The position numbers were made by a program, and so were the translations under genes. A DNA stretch of 12,488 nt from an uncultured Eubacteriales bacterium. Its GTDB lineage: Bacteria > Bacillota > Clostridia > Lachnospirales > Lachnospiraceae. The stretch covers positions 1-12,488 of the forward strand of contig CACZSO010000221.1 in the NCBI GenBank assembly GCA_902783795.1, given 5' to 3'. Shown here in pieces: positions 5,637 through 12,488 of the stretch. The first letter of the stretch is position 1. Each line of letters begins with the position of its first letter. The notes under the pieces are model-generated. The model saw only the letters and a list, made by a program, of their open reading frames with translations, was not told where the DNA came from and made no database searches.

Positions 5637-7235
5637 TCACAGATTATTGAATAATGTACCGCCTTTGGTCCCAAGCCAATGGATCAGAAAGACATCTGCA
5701 GCAGAAATAAGGACCGTCCATAAAGCAAGGTATAAAGGTGCTCCCAGTTTGATACCCACCAGGAAATATAAGCCGCCGATCACCAGGGTGAAGCCCCAGT
5801 TCGCGAATATGGCGATAGTCACCGCACCGCTCTGCTTGATGGGAAAGATCTCATTAGTCCAGCTGAAATTCGCCATCTTAACGCTTAAAAACGTATTGAA
5901 AGCAGCAGCAAATACTGTATAGGAAAGAGGCATAAGGACCATAAGTATCCTTACGATAAATGTATTCTTCAGAACGGCAGCGGCACAAACAGCAGCTAAC
6001 AGCATAGGGACAGCCGTCAGTATCAGCTGGACACTTCCCTTTGCCTTCAGCACCGTCTTCCCTTCCACCGGAAGAGACTGAGGGATCCACAGATTTTTTC
6101 CTTCCAGGGAGACAGAAGGTGCTGCCATATCTATCATAGAAGTTAAGGCACATAGGACAACACAGACAAGGACCGCAGCGATCCCAGGAAAATTCGGCAG
6201 GAGCATATCGAAAACGCCTGATATCTCACTGCCTTTCAGGATCAGCCCCACAGCTGCTGCCGGGAAAAGCAGGATACCCAGACCACAGTTAAGCATATAG
6301 TTTGGACTGGATACAAACTTTTTAAATTCTTTTCCAAGCAAAGCCTGAAAAGCTGTTTTTGACTTTGCTTTTCTTTCCACATACCGCACCTTGGCTGTAA
6401 CTCCGCTGGAAGCAGCGATCTTAAAGAAACTTCTGGAGATCACCAGACATACCAGGAATAATATCAGGGCCGTTACGGCTAAGAATCCCAATGCCGCGCC
6501 AAAGCTTCCTTCTCCTATTCTTCCGTAGAAGTACAGGATATTGGCAGCGCCTTTCACTTTTTCACCATAAACCACAGCATTGGCTATCAGGTCCCGGATC
6601 AATCCGGATGCCTTAAAATAGAAAAAGTAATAAAGGCCGATGAATACCAGCGCCAGCAACACGGTGATGAAGCCCTTGTTTTTAAGCTTCAGGCTGATCC
6701 TGGCCACTACCCAGCCCAGCAAACAGGAAAGGATCAGGACGATCATGGTTGCGATCAAAAAGAACAATATACCGCAGATCACCCGGGGAACCGTTAAACC
6801 GGCTGTGATCCAGTAGACCACCAGGGTAGGGATCAGCACGATGGCTGAATACATGGTGCCCATCAGATATACATTGGCCAGACGGGCTGTAATGATGGTC
6901 TTTACAGGGATCGGCAGGGATAATAAAAGGTCATTATCTTTTGAAAGGTAAAGGCCTGAAAAAGTATTGAACACGCTGCCGAAAGCTCCGAACAGAATGG
7001 CCAGGCCGCCTAAAATGAGAAAATAAAGCCAACCCATATCCGCCTCTGCCAGGCTGGGACATAGCGTCAGCGCCAGGGCGGTAAACAGGCCGCCCAGCAT
7101 GCCCACCATCAGAATGATGAAGAAGGCAAAGAAGGCGATCACAGACCCCTTAGATCTCATCTGGTTCTTTTTAGCATCAAAGAAATAGCTTCTGAACGCT
7201 TCTGTAAACTGTTTTTTAATCAAGGTCTTCAGCAT
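5637..7235 (-). CDS. ABC transporter permease (putative ABC-2-type exporter)
   Basis: A 532-residue polytopic membrane protein with about twelve hydrophobic segments. The clearest are near residues 32-57, 68-92, 123-145, 150-178, 187-208, 318-338, 350-372, 400-448 and 474-520. The motif LSKDNDLLLSLPIPVKTI after the second segment is typical of large ABC-2 exporter permeases, in which it marks a cytoplasmic coupling region. It would form the membrane channel for the ATPase encoded just upstream. The ATPase stop and the permease start share a base (TAATG), and GGAGG sits about 8 bases before the ATG, so translation is coupled. The cargo cannot be inferred. An inverted repeat after the stop terminates the operon. 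Confidence 0.88.
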   Translation of the reverse strand: MLKTLIKKQFTEAFRSYFFDAKKNQMRSKGSVIAFFAFFIILMVGMLGGLFTALALTLCPSLAEADMGWLYFLILGGLAILFGAFGSVFNTFSGLYLSKDNDLLLSLPIPVKTIITARLANVYLMGTMYSAIVLIPTLVVYWITAGLTVPRVICGILFFLIATMIVLILSCLLGWVVARISLKLKNKGFITVLLALVFIGLYYFFYFKASGLIRDLIANAVVYGEKVKGAANILYFYGRIGEGSFGAALGFLAVTALILFLVCLVISRSFFKIAASSGVTAKVRYVERKAKSKTAFQALLGKEFKKFVSSPNYMLNCGLGILLFPAAAVGLILKGSEISGVFDMLLPNFPGIAAVLVCVVLCALTSMIDMAAPSVSLEGKNLWIPQSLPVEGKTVLKAKGSVQLILTAVPMLLAAVCAAAVLKNTFIVRILMVLMPLSYTVFAAAFNTFLSVKMANFSWTNEIFPIKQSGAVTIAIFANWGFTLVIGGLYFLVGIKLGAPLYLALWTVLISAADVFLIHWLGTKGGTLFNNL

Positions 7236-7942
7236 TACTCTTCCTCCAGTTCCAGGAAGACTTCTTCCAGACTGTCATCCCCCTTGACTTCTTCCATAGT
7301 GCCCACTTTAATGAGACGCCCCTGTTTGATGATAGCGATCTTATCGCACAGTTTTTCAGCAACGTCCAGCACATGGGTGGAGAAGAAAATGGCGCCGCCG
7401 GCATCGCAGTGTTCTCTCATCATCTCTTTCAGGAGATGGGAGGCTTTTGGATCCAGGCCCACAAAAGGCTCGTCCATGACGATGAGTTTCGGATCGTGGA
7501 TCCAGGCGGATATAAGGGCCAGCTTCTGCTTCATGCCGTGGGAATAGGCCGAAATAGCCTGACCCAGGTCGTCTGTCAATTCAAAGATATCCGCGTACTT
7601 ACGGATCCGTTCCTGACGCACATCCGCGGGAATGGCAAACACATCGGCGATAAAGTTCAGATACTTAATGCCGCTCATAAAATCATACATATCCGGATTA
7701 TCCGGAATATAAGCCAGATCTTTCTTGCAGCTTAAAGGGTCTGATGCAAGGTCATGCCCATTGATGGTGATCTTTCCCTCATCAAACTGAAGAATACCGG
7801 CTACGCTTTTCAGTGTTGTGCTCTTTCCGGCGCCATTATGGCCGATGAAGCCGAAAACTTCCCCGGGTCTGATGTGAAGTGAAAGATCATCCACGGCTTT
7901 CCTGCCACCGTAAGTCTTTGTCAGGTGTTCAATGTTAAGCAT
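7235..7942 (-). CDS. ABC transporter ATP-binding protein
   Basis: The nucleotide-binding subunit of an exporter, acting on the cytoplasmic face of the membrane with the permease that follows. All core motifs are present in 235 residues: Walker A GHNGAGKS (34-41), a signature sequence in the SHGMKQK form (134-140), Walker B LIVMDEP (153-159), the D-loop GLDP, and the switch histidine H190 in FFSTH. The Q-loop position reads YIPDNPDMYDF, so the usual Gln is replaced, as in other single-ATPase exporters of this branch. AAGGAG lies 7 bases before the ATG at 7942. Only 14 bases separate it from the GNAT gene upstream, so it belongs to the same operon, and it overlaps the permease by one base. Confidence 0.94.
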   Translation of the reverse strand: MLNIEHLTKTYGGRKAVDDLSLHIRPGEVFGFIGHNGAGKSTTLKSVAGILQFDEGKITINGHDLASDPLSCKKDLAYIPDNPDMYDFMSGIKYLNFIADVFAIPADVRQERIRKYADIFELTDDLGQAISAYSHGMKQKLALISAWIHDPKLIVMDEPFVGLDPKASHLLKEMMREHCDAGGAIFFSTHVLDVAEKLCDKIAIIKQGRLIKVGTMEEVKGDDSLEEVFLELEEE

Positions 7943-7956
7943 AATACTTCTCCTTT

Positions 7957-8823
7957 TTATTCTTTCCAGTAAAAAGTAAAATGAGCTGTCTTTTTAAAGC
8001 CCAGTTTTTCATAAAATATTTCGTCTGAGATCACATAAGCCTTTGACGCGCCCATTTCCCTGGCCCTGTTCAATGCTTCGAAAAGCAAAGCCCTGGAAAG
8101 ACCTCTGCCTCTGAATCCAGGTACCGTGCAGACTGGCTCGACATAAGCGTAATTTGTATTCTCGTGATACCAGACACAGACATAAGCCGTTTTCTTTCCG
8201 GTTTCATCTACGGCTGTCAGACTCAGATCTTTTCTGAAATGAGGTCGGATCTGAGGGATGACCTGTTCCTCTTTTAAGAATATGTTCTTATCGTCACCGT
8301 GGTCAAATCCCTGCCATAAAAGCCATTGGAATTCCATGGGTTCTTCAGCAGGATCCAGCTCATTTATCCGGAAGCCTTTAGGAAGCACCACCGGAAGATC
8401 TTCGTTAAGATCCAGCGTCATGATGGTCTCAGTCTCATCAGCCTCTGCAAACCCGGCTTTTTTAAGGATCTCTTTCTTAGCTTCATTATCATCACAGACA
8501 GAAATGCCTAAGCCGCTGTCATCTTTCAAAGCTTCGTAAGCGTAGGCGAGAACTTCAGGATATAAGTCTTCATATCCCGGAAGGACACCGGCAAAAGCTT
8601 CGCCGAAATACATGTCGTAAATAGCAGCTCCGACCACGGCATCCTTCTCTGTCCAGAGGCCTATGGCATTCATGGAATCTTTGTCAAATTCACGATGCTC
8701 CATCATCCATTCAAATCTGGCCCAGTTCCAGTTGATATGGGTCTTATCTATCTGATTCAAAGCTATCAGGAAATCACAGACAGCCTCATGATCATCTTTG
8801 CTATATCGTCTGAAAACGATCAT
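7957..8823 (-). CDS. GNAT family N-acetyltransferase
   Basis: Acyl-CoA-dependent N-acetyltransferase of unknown substrate, probably cytoplasmic. The 288-residue length is about twice a single GNAT domain. The C-terminal half (about 140-288) has a clear acetyl-CoA-binding motif A, CTVPGFRGRGLSRALL (R238-G239-R240-G241), and a motif B, FYEKLGF. The N-terminal half also has a GNAT-like layout, including KKAGF near 121-125, but lacks a clear RxxGxG loop, so it may be a degenerate tandem domain. The start at 8823 has GGGGGTGG upstream. The gene leads an operon with the ABC ATPase and permease, driven by a promoter with a perfect -35. That pairing might mean it modifies a compound the transporter moves, which is inference. 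Confidence 0.88.
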   Translation of the reverse strand: MIVFRRYSKDDHEAVCDFLIALNQIDKTHINWNWARFEWMMEHREFDKDSMNAIGLWTEKDAVVGAAIYDMYFGEAFAGVLPGYEDLYPEVLAYAYEALKDDSGLGISVCDDNEAKKEILKKAGFAEADETETIMTLDLNEDLPVVLPKGFRINELDPAEEPMEFQWLLWQGFDHGDDKNIFLKEEQVIPQIRPHFRKDLSLTAVDETGKKTAYVCVWYHENTNYAYVEPVCTVPGFRGRGLSRALLFEALNRAREMGASKAYVISDEIFYEKLGFKKTAHFTFYWKE

Positions 8824-8876
8824 CCGTATCCACCCCCTGTACGTTTCCAGGATAAAACCTGTTTCATACAGCCAAA

Positions 8877-8905
8877 GTTATATCCTTTAACCATCAGAAT
8901 GTCAA
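8877..8905 (-). promoter_or_regulatory. Sigma-A-type promoter of the GNAT–ABC operon
   Basis: On the minus strand the -35 is a perfect TTGACA (8905-8900), the spacer is 17 bases, and the -10 is TATAAC (8882-8877). The leader to the GNAT start is about 45-50 bases and contains a short CAGG/CCTG inverted repeat around 8847-8860. The promoter starts only a few bases after the T-tract of the plsY terminator. Confidence 0.8.
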
Positions 8906-8912
8906 GGGATAT

Positions 8913-8956
8913 AAAAAGCAAATTATGGCATGATAAACCGCTCTCATGCCATAATT
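8913..8956 (-). terminator. Intrinsic terminator after plsY
   Basis: A perfect 13-bp stem (arms 8921-8933 and 8944-8956, AATTATGGCATGA and its complement) with a 10-base loop is followed on the minus strand by TGCTTTTT. It closes the DUF512–der–plsY transcript just before the next promoter. Confidence 0.85.
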
Positions 8957-8967
8957 AAAAATGTTTA

Positions 8968-9600
8968 TTATTTTTTCTTTCCGAAACGGTTCTCTGTTCC
9001 TTTTATCAGCCGGGCGATATTATCTTTGTGCCGCCACACCATCAGCACTTCCAGAAGTACGACGATGATCACGGCTTCGATCCGGAAGGCAGTTCCTTCG
9101 ATGGGGATGTATCCCAGCAGCATGAAAACTATGAACAGCACCACGATCATAACAGAAACGCTGATAGATGCCACAGATACATACCGTGTGATAAAAGCTA
9201 CGGCAAAGAAGAAAGCGATACAGATCAGGGCAAAAGGCCAATGGATGGCCAGACCCCAGCCGGCGGTCGCAGCTACGCCTTTACCGCCCTTAAACCCCAG
9301 ATAAAAGGGGAAATTATTACCCAGGACCACTCCGGCCGCGGTATAAAGAGCATATATGTACTGATAAGGACTATCCTTAAAGATCATCCTCACCGCGAAG
9401 ACAGGGATGAAAGCTTTCAGCGCATCAAAGAAAAAGACGATCAGCCCTGATTTAAGCCCCATGACACGTAAGGCATTCGTGGCCCCCGTATTACCGGACC
9501 CTTCTTTTCTTAAGTCCCGATGGACGATCTTCCCCAGAAAATAACCGGTCTGGAATAATCCGAAAACATATCCTGCCAGTACAAAAACAATGCGAAGCAT
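8968..9600 (-). CDS. plsY: Acyl-phosphate:glycerol-3-phosphate acyltransferase PlsY
   Basis: PlsY is an integral membrane enzyme that transfers an acyl group from acyl-phosphate to glycerol-3-phosphate, the first step of phospholipid synthesis in most bacteria. The 210-residue protein has about five membrane segments and the three family motifs. Motif 1 is GSGNTGATNALR (34-45). Motif 2 is GNNFPFYLGFKGGKG (94-108). Motif 3 is VWRHKDNIARLIKGTENRFG near the C-terminus. In motif 2 the His that usually follows the first Gly is Asn (N95), while the glycines and lysines of FKGGKG are kept. An AAGGAG ribosome binding site lies at the end of der, only 3 bases separate the two genes, and a terminator follows, so plsY is the last gene of the run. 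Confidence 0.96.
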   Translation of the reverse strand: MLRIVFVLAGYVFGLFQTGYFLGKIVHRDLRKEGSGNTGATNALRVMGLKSGLIVFFFDALKAFIPVFAVRMIFKDSPYQYIYALYTAAGVVLGNNFPFYLGFKGGKGVAATAGWGLAIHWPFALICIAFFFAVAFITRYVSVASISVSVMIVVLFIVFMLLGYIPIEGTAFRIEAVIIVVLLEVLMVWRHKDNIARLIKGTENRFGKKK

Positions 9601-9603
9601 AGG

Positions 9604-10926
9604 TTACTCCTTTTCTCCTCTTTCCCGGATGATAAAGCGGACCGGAGTCCCCTTAAAGCCAAAGGCTTCCCTGATCCGGTTCTCCAGATACCTGGTATAA
9701 GAAAAATGCATTAAGTCCCTGGAATTTACAAAAATAACAAATGTCGGCGGCTTCACCGATACCTGTGTCGCATAGAACACTTTCAGCCGGCGTCCCTTAT
9801 CTGACGGGGGCTGCTGCAGCACAACAGCTTCGGACACCACTTCATTCAATACGCCGGTAGCGATCCTCAATGAATGATTCTGGATCACCAGATCGATGAT
9901 ATCAAACAGCTTATTCAGCCGCTGTCCGGTCTTTGCCGACACAAAGATCATCTCCGCATAAGGCATGAAAGATAATGTTTTTCTCACATCTTCCTGGAAA
10001 CGGTAGATAGTCTTATCATTCTTTTCTATGGCATCCCATTTGTTGACGACGATAACAGCACCTTTGCCCTGTTCGTGCACGATCCCTGCGATCTTCGCAT
10101 CCTGCTCCGTAACGCCTTCTTCGGCATCGATCATGATCAGAACTACATCGGCCCGTTCCACAGCTGCCACTGCCCGGATGATAGAATACCGTTCGATGTC
10201 TTCTTTGACCCTTGACTTACGCCGTAAGCCTGCGGTATCAATGAACACATACTCTTTATCCTCATGGGTGATCACCGTATCGATGGCATCCCGGGTAGTT
10301 CCTGCGATGTCAGAAACGATCATACGGTCTTCATTTGCCAGCTTATTTACCAGGGAGCTTTTGCCCACATTCGGTTTGCCCACGATAGCGATCCGGGGAC
10401 GTTCATCCTCTTCTTCCGTATCACTGTCTTCCGGGAAATGCTTTACCAGTTCATCCAACATATCGCCCAGACCCTTCTTGGAAATAGAAGATATGGGAAT
10501 GGGATCCCCGATGCCCAGAGAATAAAACTCATAGATATCTGCCATCTGAGTGGTAAAGTTATCGACTTTATTTACCACCAGGACCACAGGCTTCCCGCTC
10601 TTTCTCAGCATGTCTGCGACTTTCTGGTCTGCATCCTGAAGGCCCTGACGGTTATCCACTAAGAACAGGATCACATCGGCGGTCTCTATGGCGATCTCTG
10701 CCTGGTCACGCATCTGGGACAGGATCACATCCGCGGAATCCGGTTCGATACCGCCGGTATCGATCAATGTAAAGGCATGATCCAGCCAGACCGCATCCGC
10801 ATAGATCCGGTCCCTGGTCACCCCGGGCGTATCTTCTACTATGGCAATATTACTGCCGGAAAGGGCATTAAAAAGCGTTGATTTTCCGACATTCGGTCTT
10901 CCGACCACCGCAACTACCGGCTTCAT
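9604..10926 (-). CDS. der: Ribosome biogenesis GTPase Der (EngA)
   Basis: Der is an essential GTPase with two consecutive G domains that acts in maturation of the 50S subunit. The first G domain has GRPNVGKS (9-16), DTGG (56-59) and NKVD (119-122). After an acidic linker (about 166-175) the second has GKPNVGKS (183-190), DTAG (220-223) and NKWD (275-278). The C-terminal KH-like domain (about 350-436) ends in GTPVRFIIRERGEKE. At 440 residues it is full length. AAGAGG sits 6 bases before the ATG at 10926. It is 51 bases after the DUF512 gene and 3 bases before plsY, a neighbourhood often seen in Clostridia. Confidence 0.97.
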   Translation of the reverse strand: MKPVVAVVGRPNVGKSTLFNALSGSNIAIVEDTPGVTRDRIYADAVWLDHAFTLIDTGGIEPDSADVILSQMRDQAEIAIETADVILFLVDNRQGLQDADQKVADMLRKSGKPVVLVVNKVDNFTTQMADIYEFYSLGIGDPIPISSISKKGLGDMLDELVKHFPEDSDTEEEDERPRIAIVGKPNVGKSSLVNKLANEDRMIVSDIAGTTRDAIDTVITHEDKEYVFIDTAGLRRKSRVKEDIERYSIIRAVAAVERADVVLIMIDAEEGVTEQDAKIAGIVHEQGKGAVIVVNKWDAIEKNDKTIYRFQEDVRKTLSFMPYAEMIFVSAKTGQRLNKLFDIIDLVIQNHSLRIATGVLNEVVSEAVVLQQPPSDKGRRLKVFYATQVSVKPPTFVIFVNSRDLMHFSYTRYLENRIREAFGFKGTPVRFIIRERGEKE

Positions 10927-10952
10927 GAAAAACCTCTTTTCTATCTTAAACA

Positions 10953-10971
10953 GGCAGATAAATGATCTGCC
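10953..10971. other. Intergenic hairpin between the DUF512 gene and der
   Basis: The exact 7-bp inverted repeat GGCAGAT / ATCTGCC has a 5-base loop and fills much of the 51-base gap. On the minus strand it is followed by TGTTTAAG, not a proper U-tract, so it is a poor terminator. It may be an mRNA processing or stability element. On the plus strand it is followed by GGCCTTTTATTC, only weakly terminator-like. Confidence 0.5.
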
Positions 10972-10977
10972 GGCCTT

Positions 10978-12348
10978 TTATTCATCCGGAAGCTCATAGG
11001 CTCCGTGATCCATACTATGTAAATCAGAGACCTGTCCGCACATAAGCCGCACCAGAGTCTCACCGTCCGTCGGTACAGCCAGGACTTCACGCCCCAGCGC
11101 TTCTTTTACATCAGAAAGTGAAACATCGTCTAAAAAGACTTCTTCACCGGAACGAAGCATGACATTCGGTATGGCCACTACATCAAAAAGCGGCCGTTTC
11201 TTTAACTGGCTGACCAGGTCCTGTCCGGTGACAAGCCCGGCCACCGTGACGGATGTTCCAAAAAAATCATTCCGGATCCCTACGATGTCCACTTTATCCT
11301 TTCTCTCAGGAAAGGCTTCTGTTACCAGCGTAAAAACTTTTTTTAGTATATTTTCTGCCAACAGTCCTGTAGCAATGGTTATGGAGCTATCCTTTTCGGG
11401 CAGGCCTATTTCTTTCATCTTAAAGACTGCTTCTTCACTTTCTGTAAGCAGAAGCCGTCCCATGCCCACGCCATTTTCCAGCTGAAGATAGCCGTCATAC
11501 CGTTCTTCTTCAGGAAAATCCTGTCCGGCTATAAGGTAAAGCTCATCGCTGGCATGAACGAAATGAAGGTCAAATTCTTCATAAGCCTGTTTCTGGAAGG
11601 CCTCTACGATCTCGATGGTATTTTCCGCATCTTCCTTTTCGATAGGTTTAAGGGGATACAAACCCTCTCTGAAACGAGTAAGTCCTACCGGCACTACGGA
11701 AACAGACTCAAGATAAGGTAAAAACCGGTACAGATCTGTCAAAGTCTTTTCCAGGGCATCTTTATCGTTAATATCTTTACACAGGACGATCTGGGCGTTC
11801 ATATGAAGCCCGGCATCGTAAAACAACTGCATCTGGTCCAGGATCTTTCCCGCAAAACGGTTCTTAAGCATTTTGACTCTTAGATCCGGATCCGTTGTAT
11901 GGACAGAGATATTCATGGGTTCCATCCGGTACCGGATGATCCGTTGGATATCTTTATCCGACATATTTGTACAGGTGATATAATTCCCCTGCAGGAAAGA
12001 AAGCCGGGAATCATCATCCTTAAAATATAAAGTGGGTCTTAATCCGGGAGGCATCTGGTCGACAAAGCAGAAGATACAGTTATTCCGGCAGCTTCGGTAA
12101 TCTGACATAAGGTCGCTTTCGAAAACCAGCCCCAGATCTTCATAAGGATCTTTTTCGATCTCTAATTCCCACTCTTCTCCATCCGGCTTCCGGATGAGAA
12201 GCACCACCAGTTCTTCTTCTGTCAAAGACTGGTAATCAAAGATATCTTCTATTTCCTGATCATTGACTTTCAGCAGAATATCGCCGGCGGCCACCTCCAG
12301 CTCTTCTCCTATCGATCCGGGCATGACTTTAACGATCTTATGCTCCAT
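10978..12348 (-). CDS. DUF512 family protein (PDZ-like plus radical-SAM-type cysteine motif)
   Basis: A conserved protein of unknown function found in Clostridia and related anaerobes. Residues 1-65 resemble a PDZ domain (VMPGSIGEELEVAAGDILLK). A cysteine cluster C87-x3-C91-x2-C94 in YRSCRNNCIFCFVDQMP matches the iron-sulfur motif of radical SAM enzymes, and LYFKDDDSRLSFLQGNYIT follows, a DUF512 hallmark. The middle resembles a radical SAM barrel and the C-terminal ~200 residues form the DUF512 region. I chose the ATG at 12348 (456 residues) because GAGGAGG lies 7 bases upstream and the protein then starts directly on the PDZ-like strand; an ATG 9 codons earlier lies between the rpsT terminator and the SD. 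It heads a run with der and plsY, hinting at a role near ribosome biogenesis, which is inference. Confidence 0.88.
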   Translation of the reverse strand: MEHKIVKVMPGSIGEELEVAAGDILLKVNDQEIEDIFDYQSLTEEELVVLLIRKPDGEEWELEIEKDPYEDLGLVFESDLMSDYRSCRNNCIFCFVDQMPPGLRPTLYFKDDDSRLSFLQGNYITCTNMSDKDIQRIIRYRMEPMNISVHTTDPDLRVKMLKNRFAGKILDQMQLFYDAGLHMNAQIVLCKDINDKDALEKTLTDLYRFLPYLESVSVVPVGLTRFREGLYPLKPIEKEDAENTIEIVEAFQKQAYEEFDLHFVHASDELYLIAGQDFPEEERYDGYLQLENGVGMGRLLLTESEEAVFKMKEIGLPEKDSSITIATGLLAENILKKVFTLVTEAFPERKDKVDIVGIRNDFFGTSVTVAGLVTGQDLVSQLKKRPLFDVVAIPNVMLRSGEEVFLDDVSLSDVKEALGREVLAVPTDGETLVRLMCGQVSDLHSMDHGAYELPDE

Positions 12349-12377
12349 ACCAGACCTCCTCAAGAGAAATGTCACTG

Positions 12378-12413
12378 AAAAAAAGACCCGGGGGATGAGC
12401 CTCAGGTCTTTTT
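12378..12413 (-). terminator. Intrinsic terminator after rpsT
   Basis: The arms at 12385-12393 and 12400-12408 pair as GACCTGAGG with CCCCGGGTC (one G-T pair and one mismatch). The hairpin is followed on the minus strand by seven T (12384-12378). It sits between the rpsT stop and the DUF512 gene, whose ribosome binding site is only about 20 bases further on. Confidence 0.85.
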
Positions 12414-12419
12414 AAAAGT

Positions 12420-12488
12420 TTATGCCATTGCATCTACTGCCTTAGCCAGGCGTCCGATCTTTCTGGATACGGTATTCTTATGGAAAAC
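12420..12488 (-). CDS. rpsT: 30S ribosomal protein S20, C-terminal fragment (cut by window edge)
   Basis: The last 22 codons read VFHKNTVSRKIGRLAKAVDA followed by MA and TAA. This matches the conserved C-terminal end of S20 (the HKNxxxRKxxRLxKxV pattern), a 16S rRNA-binding protein of the small subunit. The 5' part lies beyond the right edge. An intrinsic terminator follows directly, so S20 is probably transcribed alone, as is usual. Confidence 0.9.
   Translation of the reverse strand, partial: VFHKNTVSRKIGRLAKAVDAMA

Noticed and set aside
5527..5922. 131-codon plus-strand open frame running past the end of the reductase gene
   Set aside because: It crosses the strong bidirectional terminator, overlaps the end of the reductase gene in another frame, and is antisense to the ABC permease.
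10028..10525. 165-codon open frame on the plus strand, Ser-rich
   Set aside because: It lies wholly antisense to der, which has complete GTPase motifs. The Ser/Arg-rich translation is typical of an antisense shadow, and no ribosome binding site or family resemblance is visible.
12349..12375. Nine-codon longer start for the DUF512 gene
   Set aside because: The extension lies upstream of a GAGGAGG ribosome binding site that is ideally placed for the ATG at 12348, and the extra residues do not fit the PDZ-like start.
1..12488. CRISPR arrays, tRNA or rRNA genes, insertion sequences, attachment sites
   Set aside because: I saw no regularly spaced repeats, cloverleaf-like genes, transposase or integrase motifs, or long terminal inverted repeats.

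Overview
The window is ordinary chromosomal backbone of a Gram-positive, low-to-mid GC anaerobe. Lachnospiraceae or a close Clostridia relative is most likely. The case rests on the gene order rpmE–DUF1385 (YqhQ-like)–prmC–prfA, a DUF4364 gene, a DUF512 radical-SAM-type gene next to der and plsY, strong AGGAGG-type ribosome binding sites, and sigma-A-type promoters with 17-base spacers. The taxonomic call is an inference from gene content only.

Layout from left to right. At 1-114 there is a small plus-strand remnant: an RBS and a start codon opening an apparent alpha-L-rhamnosidase-like N-terminus, cut short by a plus-strand intrinsic terminator. From 3237 down to 113 (minus strand) runs a translation block: rpmE (L31) with its own promoter, a leader hairpin and a strong terminator, then the tightly overlapping DUF1385–prmC–prfA genes. 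At 3326-4452 a DUF4364 gene (minus) and a CYTH-domain gene (plus, TTG start) diverge from back-to-back promoters. An aldo/keto reductase gene (4542-5567, plus) follows with its own promoter and ends at a bidirectional hairpin. That terminator also closes the convergent minus-strand operon at 8823-5637, which encodes a GNAT acetyltransferase, an ABC ATPase and an ABC exporter permease. At 12348-8968 (minus) the run DUF512 radical-SAM-like protein–der–plsY ends in a perfect 13-bp terminator hairpin. The right edge holds the C-terminal end of rpsT (S20) with its terminator.

How the genes fit together. Most of the window serves translation. S20 and L31 are ribosomal proteins, Der matures the large subunit, RF1 terminates translation, and PrmC methylates the RF1 GGQ glutamine. 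PlsY starts phospholipid synthesis. The GNAT–ABC operon and the reductase are accessory functions of unknown substrate. I found no CRISPR array, tRNA, rRNA, insertion sequence or phage gene, and no obvious new multi-gene system. The points most worth checking are the truncated gene at the left edge, the L31 leader hairpin, terminators placed ahead of essential operons that lack a visible promoter, the PlsY motif-2 His-to-Asn change, and an apparent excess of GATC tetranucleotides. No stretch over 300 bases lacks a gene.
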